Part shown: positions 57,760 to 64,000 of the stretch, piece by piece
Layout of the letters: each line of letters begins with the position of its first letter
Position numbering within the stretch: the first letter of the stretch is position 1
Assembly: GCA_000310025.1 (NCBI GenBank)
Contig: FN649757.1
Coordinates: forward strand, 714,542-778,541
Length of the DNA stretch: 64,000 nucleotides
Reading direction: 5' to 3'
Origin: Ectocarpus siliculosus
Lineage: Eukaryota; Sar; Phaeophyceae; Ectocarpales; Ectocarpaceae
The notes under the pieces: generated by a model
The model's database searches: none
The model's input: only the letters and a program-made list of their open reading frames with translations
What the model was told of the DNA's origin: nothing
Translations under genes and position numbers: made by a program

Positions 57760-60557
57760 ATGGAAAGCTTAAAGGAGCAGATTGCGGGGTGGCCCCAGTT
57801 CTCCTATGTCCAGGTACGTATGCATACGCATACGCATAGGCCAGGTGTGTAGACGTGCGACAGCAGTACTACTACTGCTGCAGGTGCTCTCGACGATGGA
57901 ATGGATGAAATGAGTGTGCGAATTCCATCCTTTGGCTAATGAAGCTACGCAGGGCTTCTGCGAGGCACGGCCTGCTGGTGCCAGGCTTGTATGCTGCATT
58001 TGCGCCAGCGTAGCCGGTTGTGGCTGGCCAACTGCCGTTTGCTTCTGTAGCGGGTAGCTCAACTGCCGTGGATAGAAGTTGCAGCCGGACAAACAAAGCA
58101 ACCTACCTGGGTATGCATAGGTATGCAAATATCCCAGGATATACCACCAACCCTCCCTGCTCTATGAGCGTGAACGGATACATACACGTTCGTAAAACGG
58201 GACTCGCAGCTCTGAGTGCGGGTTGTGTGTCGCTGCTCCGAGCGATGGGCGCAACTCGCCCTGCCTCCAACTTCCGTCGCCAACGATGCATCGTGCTGCG
58301 GAGAATCTGATCCAAGCTGCATCAGCCTGTTCGTTCCGTTCCGAAGACGACGAACGCATCTCTTAGAGGATGATGTACTCATGTTTTTTTTGTTTTTTTT
58401 TCTCCCATCATTGGATTCTGTCGTCTGCCCCTCTGGCCCCTATCCTCCACTTCTACTAGCTAGACGACCCAACCGGGGTCAAATAGGAGGGGGTTATGTA
58501 TCTTATGATGAATGTACTGCTGTACACTTCTGTTGTACTGCTGTAGGGGGTGACCACGTGGAACGTTCGAGTTGCCGGTTTGCATACGGACAAAACAGGC
58601 CGCGGCGGGATCATGCTGTTTGCAGTGCATAACGATGGATAGATGAAAATGAGTACGTACATTGTACATTGGTCGCGTGGAGATAGAGAGAGAGATACCT
58701 GCTGGCTGTACTGCATTTCGCAGTTGACAGTGCTTTTTTTTTTCTGGACGCGACACAGTGAATCCATAGCGTCCGCGGAAGCTACCTGTATTTCTACGAT
58801 TTCCCGAGCTGCATACAGCGATATACCCCTCCCTCCCTGTGGGTAGCAGGCACAACAAAGACAGTTTTTATAATAGCCGTCTTTGTTTTGCAACGGTTGG
58901 AAGTTCAATCACTGCTACATAGCATCCTGCTGTAGGCTCCGCTGTACTAGTAGTTTAGGAACACGGGCACTTACTCATCAGAGTAGCCTTCCCTTTGTTA
59001 AGAAGCACGTCTTGTTTCCTCACTACTTGTCGTACTATACTTGAGTGCATACCCACGCTGTGTGCTTTCTCTGCTTCGTTGACGTGTTTCTGCATCGTCT
59101 CTTTGCTCGTTCCCGCATCATGTTGCTTGGTTGCCTCATCTAATCTTGGTCAATGGATCGATGATCTTTGGCGGGGGGGCTGGGTGCGCCCCATCTCTGA
59201 TCTTGATCTTGATCTTGATTGGATCGGCGGTCGATCGGCGGGGGGGCTGGATGCTCTGCTGCGTGCAGGCGCTTGCTGGGTGGTTCGTGCTATGGACTGC
59301 GCTGGTCAGCATTCCACCGGGGCACACGGAGCAAAAGAATGTCATCATGATGAACATGGTGGGTGTGAGAGAGAGACTAGTCGATACGATATGCATGTTT
59401 GTACAGATTGTGAGAAAGCAAATTTGAGAAAAGGGGCTCGCCTACGCGACATCCTTTAGAATCTGGGTAGCAATTTTCAGGCTAGAAAAGAGATAAAGTT
59501 GAGCACTTGAGCAGAAGAAAAGTAGTTGCCCCCTGGGGAAACAACCCTGCACTTGTATGCTATGGTTAACACAAACACTCACACACAGGTCATTGACTCC
59601 GTGCTTCCTCACAGGGTCTCAAATGGTGGCCTGTAGAAGCATTTTGTGTATCCAACCGCACTGATACTGACGTATTTTAATTGGTCAGCCGATTAGCGTG
59701 GTCGATGCTATTTTAGTAAGAAATACACCCACAGCTCGCTTTCACTTGTTCACGTAAAACAGAAAGCCAGATTTGCTTCTTTGTACATAGCGCATACAGT
59801 GATGATTCCAGCGCGATGCGTTAACAACGTAGTCTCAGACCGGCACGACATTTAACGGTATCGATCCATCCATGACCTCTAACCCTGCCCAAATCTCACT
59901 CGTCGGCCTGCCGCCCACAGGCGCACGGCGCAGTAGCGACGAGCCTGGCGGTGGTGACAATCCTGACGGGGTGCGACAGCACCTTTTCTACGGCGTCAAG
60001 CGTGGCCTTCTTCGCAGTCGATGCCCTGGTGATGATCTCCAACGGACGGAGACAGAAACGCCTCGGGGAGAAGCTCGACTCCCCGGCGTGAGTGGGGTTT
60101 GAACGCTTATTCAGATGCAATGTCCACTGGTTTGTTCTCTGGCCGTGCGGAACAGTCTTGCCTTCTACGCGGCTGCTGCGTTTTCCACGATGATGGTGGT
60201 TGCTTGCTGGGCGTGAGCCGCGCAAAGAGGTTCGGCCAGCGAAAATCTCGTGTTTGGCGGAAGCCTAACGTGTGTGTTCGTGCGTCTACACGGATGCCGC
60301 CCTGTTTGTGTCATGGATGTCTCATGTCTTCGAGTTTCCGATATGGAGTCTGTGCATTCGTGCTGCTGGTTATTGCTTCTTGTATTGCGCTGCCGGCATG
60401 GCCGTGTTAAAACAATGCCTCATTTGGAATCTTGGCATGGCGTTTGAAACAACGTCTCCACCGGCAGCGCGCTAGTGTCGAGATCAAGCGCTGTGTTTCG
60501 CCGCCTTTCCGGATACAGCAGTAGAGGACTCTGTCGATGTGGCCATATATGTGACCG

Positions 60558-60599
<42 letters not shown>

Positions 60600-62449
60600 T
60601 GTCTGTTTGTCTGTCTGTCCCTCTCCCCTTTTTCTCCACAACCACTCGAACTCTCTTGTGGTGCTGTTCTTCCCACCCAACGGCTACTGCACCAAAAGGC
60701 GAGCGATGGACTACGCCCATCATCTGATCGGTGCGGTGTACGGAACCTTTCTTCTTTTCGGGCAACAGGTGGTTTGCCAGCCGTCATGCCCGGCACCGAA
60801 CCTCTACACCTACGCCCAGACCAACGAGTTCAGGTACAAGTGCATCATGACACGACTACGTGCTGTCTCTGTCTCTCTCTGTCTCTCTCTATCTGTCTCT
60901 CTGTCTCTCCCCTGTCTCTCTCTCTCTTCTCTCGCTTTACCTCTTTCTCTCTTTGCTGTGTTCACATCACAAGATATCGTTTTAGGTTTTTTCGGGAGAT
61001 CCATATCTTGAACTGATTTCTTGTCCTCCAACCTCGCTCTATAATAGTAGACGTATCTACCTATCAGGTGGGCGCATCATGCTTGCTTCGCTCACCAACC
61101 GCCATTTGTTAGCTACGAGGTTTGAAGAGCATCGGAGCCCAGCTCTCATACCGGACCGCGTTTGGCACGACGTTGATTCGGCGGGCCTCCTCTGATCCGT
61201 CGTGGAATCTTGCCGGCTGCTGCGAATCACGGGCAGTCGCTAGCCTTGGCGGTGACGGTGTATGTATCCCGTGGTGTATACGGAGGCGTTCTGCCACGCG
61301 TGAGGAAGATTATGATTACGACGCCTTCGTTCCTCATGTTGCGTACGATACTGCGGCAGATCGCGCTCAAGTTTTGGTGCAGAACGGTGGTCCCCGTATA
61401 AAAGGCCGCCCGCATTTGTACACAAGGCCGGTCATCCTGTAAAGGGCCGGCGAAGTGGCGTTGACAACTAAAGATGGAATGTCCAAGTTGTGTCATACTC
61501 CTAAATTGATTGTGCCGTGTGCCCGGTAATCCACTCGTTACAATTTGACAGGGACCACTATACTACTGTACCGAGGTAGCAACGCCCGTTGACACGAACC
61601 GGCTTCTCTTTGCTTCTCTTTGCTGCTGCTGCCCGTGTTGTCGTGCCAAACCTTATCTTGCCTCTTGTGCTCTTGTACAGCACCCCCTTCTACGGCTTGT
61701 ATCGCCTCACCAGGCACCCTATCGCTGGCGGTCTCTTCGCGCTAGCCTTTTTTGGAAGGTGAGCGTGAGGCCTAGCGTAGCGTTGCAACACTTGGTTTAC
61801 ATGTATTGTAGTGGAAGGTGAGCGTGAGGCCTAGCGTAGCGTTGCAACACTCGGTTTACATGTATTGTAGCTCGAGGTAAATAGCGACGAAGGTGGTGAC
61901 GCTGGTACTGCTGTAGCGTGCTCTTCAAGGGGAGAGTCACCTACTGTCAGTTCGTAAAACAGTGTAGTTTTCGTGCCGCTGTCGAGTCGAAATGAATGCT
62001 GCCGGGGGACGACCTGGCCCCTTCCAGATACACAGCAAAGGAAATACCTTGCACATGTCTGGATGAGGTGTTGCCATTATGGTTGTTTTCCGCTCCTTGG
62101 ACACAGCAAAAGACAAATACCAAAACAACTTGGAGATGTCTGCATGAAATGTTGGCGTGGGCGAGCCCGTCTGCTGAGCACCACACTGTCGTCTATCTAT
62201 GGCCCTGATTCTGTCAAGGAGTCGAAGGTTGCCGTGTAGTTGGCTGCTCTGTCGTTCTTCGTCTCACGACCATGGTTGCATTTTGGTCACGTTGTGTTGT
62301 GTTCTGTTTTATACTTAACCCTGTCTTTGGTTTCAGAAAATTCGTTGGAAATTGTCGTCCTCGTTGCTTGTCTTCCGTGCAACTGCTGCATCCGGGGTGT
62401 TCGCACGACCTGAACCGTGCACCTGCTTTCCTCGACACCGACCGCGGGA

Positions 62450-62481
<32 letters not shown>

Positions 62482-62496
62482 GTCTGTCTGTATGTA

Positions 62497-62565
<69 letters not shown>

Positions 62566-63307
62566 GTCTCTGTCTCTGTCTCTGTCTGTCTCTCGGTCTC
62601 TCTGTCTGTCTGTATGTCTGTTTCTGTCGCTCTCTTTTTTGCTGTTCGCGCTTCTTGTCTCTTTGCTTGGTGTTGTTTCGTGACCCAGCCGGATCGTGTT
62701 CAACTTCATGTACCTCGTACCGTACTCGTGGAGCCATTGCACCTTTAGCGGTTTCATGGCCATCGCCGCACCCTACCAACTCCTACAGGTGACCCAGTCA
62801 CTCGCGGCATCGCATGCATGTTTTGGTCGTACGACAGCATTTGTTCTCTTCTTGCTATCGTGAAGGCAGCCCACACGATACGATCATGCAGTAGTACCAC
62901 AGACAGCATACGATATGATCGTACAGAAGACAGCACTACTGTACTCCTACGCCTGATGTCATTGCTGTTACCCCACCGTTGTTTCGACTTCCACTACCTT
63001 TGATGTATGTCCTCATAACGTTGCTCTCCCGGCTCCCCTTCCGACCCGTTTGTCCTCTGCGTCATTTTCTTTATTCTTCACCGTGGTATTTTGTGCCGGA
63101 TTCCACCGGGCGCGCGGAAACACACGGAACGATATCACACGCCACGGGACGGAAAAAATACGCGGGACGGAATCACACGCCACGGGACGACACGAAATGG
63201 TGTGGGACGGAATGGCGCGGCAGGTGGTGTGGATGTTCTTGATCATGAAGAAAGTGGCGGCTAGCCTGACCTGCGGTAGAAAGCCGAAAGCAGCCAAGGT
63301 CGCTTAG
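57760..63307 (+). CDS. TLC-domain membrane protein (TLCD/TMEM136-like)
   Basis: Seven exons: 57760-57813, 59269-59358, 59921-60087, 60699-60833, 61681-61758, 62689-62788 and 63224-63307 (TAG). All phases agree, giving 235 residues, close to the ~245 of TLCD5/TMEM136. The TLC (TRAM/LAG1/CLN8) domain is a multi-helix ER/plasma-membrane fold. Landmarks in order: first helix LAGWFVLWTALVSI; a loop and helix start VIMMNMAHGAVATSLAVVTI; DYAHHLIGAVYGTFLLFGQQ with the family's His pair; then the strongest signature, TNEFSTPFYGLYRLTR, rebuilt across the 60833/61681 junction; RIVFNFMYLVPYSW; and a final helix VVWMFLIMKK with a basic Lys-rich tail. Family members include ceramide synthases and regulators of membrane lipid composition; the ceramide-synthase Lag motif (HHxxT/SxxDD) is not seen, so synthase activity is unlikely. 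The start follows an AAGG context at 57760. Confidence 0.87.
59633..59733 (+). repeat. Dispersed ~100-bp repeat with tRNA-like block, copy 2
   Basis: Partner of 41042-41140; shares CAACCGCACT, ACTGACGT and TTGGTCAGCCG.TTAGCG.GGTCGATGCTA. It lies in intron 2 of the TLC-domain gene. Confidence 0.75.
60553..60640. repeat. (CCTG)n(TCTG)n microsatellite
   Basis: About nine CCTG units followed by TCTG units in an intron of the TLC-domain gene. A CT-rich tract follows the next exon at about 60865-60960. Confidence 0.95.
61753..61870. repeat. 59-bp tandem duplication containing a splice donor
   Basis: Two copies (starts 61753 and 61812) of a unit beginning TGGAAGGTGAGCGTGAGGCC. The first provides the donor of TLC exon 61681-61758; the second repeats an identical donor 59 bp downstream. 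Confidence 0.92.
62451..62640. repeat. (CT)n/(CTGT)n microsatellite
   Basis: Long CT and CTGT tracts in an intron of the TLC-domain gene. The long open frames on both strands here are artefacts. Confidence 0.97.
63110..63220. repeat. Short-period repeat before the last TLC exon
   Basis: The block ACACGCCACGGGACG occurs at about 63137 and 63176 with related GGGACGGAAT blocks between and after. The array ends a few bases before the acceptor of the terminal exon at 63224. Confidence 0.7.
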
Positions 63308-63489
63308 CCCAAAAGTCGAAGTGATAAAATCCTTCGAACTACAGCAGTATGCATATGGGATAACACTGCGTTGACGGATCGAATGTAACCGAACCAAAAT
63401 CGAGCGAAATTGCATTGTTCTGGCTTGCCGGGCCTTCAGTCTTGACTGCCGTGTATCGACAAGGATGTGTTGTGATTCAAGTAGCAATC

Positions 63490-64000
63490 TATGATGTGTG
63501 TCAGAAAGGGGGGGGGGGCGCGGAGGGCCCGGGGGGGGGGGGGCCCCAAAAATCCAAAACTTTTTAAAACCAACTTTCCCCAAAAAAAAAATGCAAAAGG
63601 GGTTTTTTTCAAAAAAAAATGTTTTTTTTCCCTACCCCTTTGGGGGGGGATTTTTTATTATTAATTTTTTATAACCGAAAACAAACCCCTTTTGCGAAAA
63701 ACTTTTTTTCCGGGCCTTCCCCCCCTTGTTTTTTCTTGGTCTATGGCATCTAAAGACCCCCCCCCCCTTCAAAAAAAACCCCCCCTGTTAAAAAAAAAAA
63801 TTTCCCTTCTTTTTTAAAGGAAGGGGTCCGGGTAAAAAAAAAATTTCCCCCCCCCCCAACCAAAGGTACCCAAAAAATCCCTTTTTTGTTTGGTTTAAGC
63901 CTTTCTTTTCCCTATTTTTTCTTTTAATCAAAAAATCCTTTTTCAATTTACTTGGGGGGGGGGGGGAATTTTTTTTGCCACTCACAAAAAAAAAAAATTT
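63490..64000. other. Homopolymer-rich, low-quality sequence
   Basis: From about 63490 the sequence collapses into runs of 6-14 identical bases (G, A, T, C) of a kind not seen elsewhere except around the N gap. It is best read as an unreliable contig end or collapsed reads; no feature should be called here. Confidence 0.85.

Noticed and set aside
62272-62779. 158- and 148-codon open frames on both strands
   Set aside because: Produced by the (CT)n/(CTGT)n microsatellite in a TLC-gene intron.
63490-64000. Lys/Phe/Pro/Gly-rich short frames at the right end
   Set aside because: The sequence is dominated by homopolymers and is probably erroneous.

Overview
The window is nuclear DNA from an intron-dense eukaryote. 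The best fit is a brown alga (Phaeophyceae, Ectocarpus-like). Four things point there: genes of 4 to 16 short exons separated by long introns full of minisatellites; a plastid preprotein whose signal peptide ends in a small-residue/Phe junction of the stramenopile type; tandem 26-residue GHLxVLxWARxNGC ankyrin-type repeats, which are abundant in brown algae; and TTAGGG-type telomeric sequence. The organism call is an inference. Coding assignments were made by translating exons and checking that splice phases join.

Layout, left to right: (1) a minus-strand Spinster-like MFS transporter, cut by the left edge (101-3536), with an interstitial TTAGGG array in one intron; (2) divergent to it, a plus-strand RNA polymerase III subunit RPC3/POLR3C gene of about 16 exons (4982-18221), whose introns carry minisatellites, a MITE and a 100-N assembly gap; (3) a minus-strand tRNA-Lys(CTT) at 19.7 kb; (4) a plus-strand ankyrin-type repeat gene with an F-box-like N-terminus (22602-27467); (5) a plus-strand tRNA-Lys(TTT) at 29.7 kb; (6) a plus-strand PPP1R42-like leucine-rich repeat gene (30143-34340); (7) a minus-strand plastid-targeted rubredoxin-like protein (35688-42895); (8) divergent to it, a plus-strand SUMO protease of the Ulp2/SENP6-7 type (44387-56486), with a very large low-complexity insertion inside the catalytic domain; (9) a plus-strand TLC-domain membrane protein (57760-63307). 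The last ~500 bases are homopolymer-rich, low-quality sequence.

The genes are unrelated housekeeping or cell-biology genes (lipid transport, Pol III transcription, flagellar/centrosomal LRR protein, plastid redox, SUMO deconjugation, lipid-modifying membrane protein) and do not form one pathway. The more unusual content lies in the introns: a five-copy repeat family with an (AAC)n tail, a clean Tc1/mariner-type MITE, twin hairpins, and several tandem duplications that copy splice sites. Six of the seven protein genes have a complete, or complete but for one join, set of phase-consistent exons. Exceptions are the left-truncated transporter, the RPC3 exon next to the gap, one SUMO-protease exon join (around 47.6-48.4 kb), and a frame switch inside the SUMO protease's large exon.
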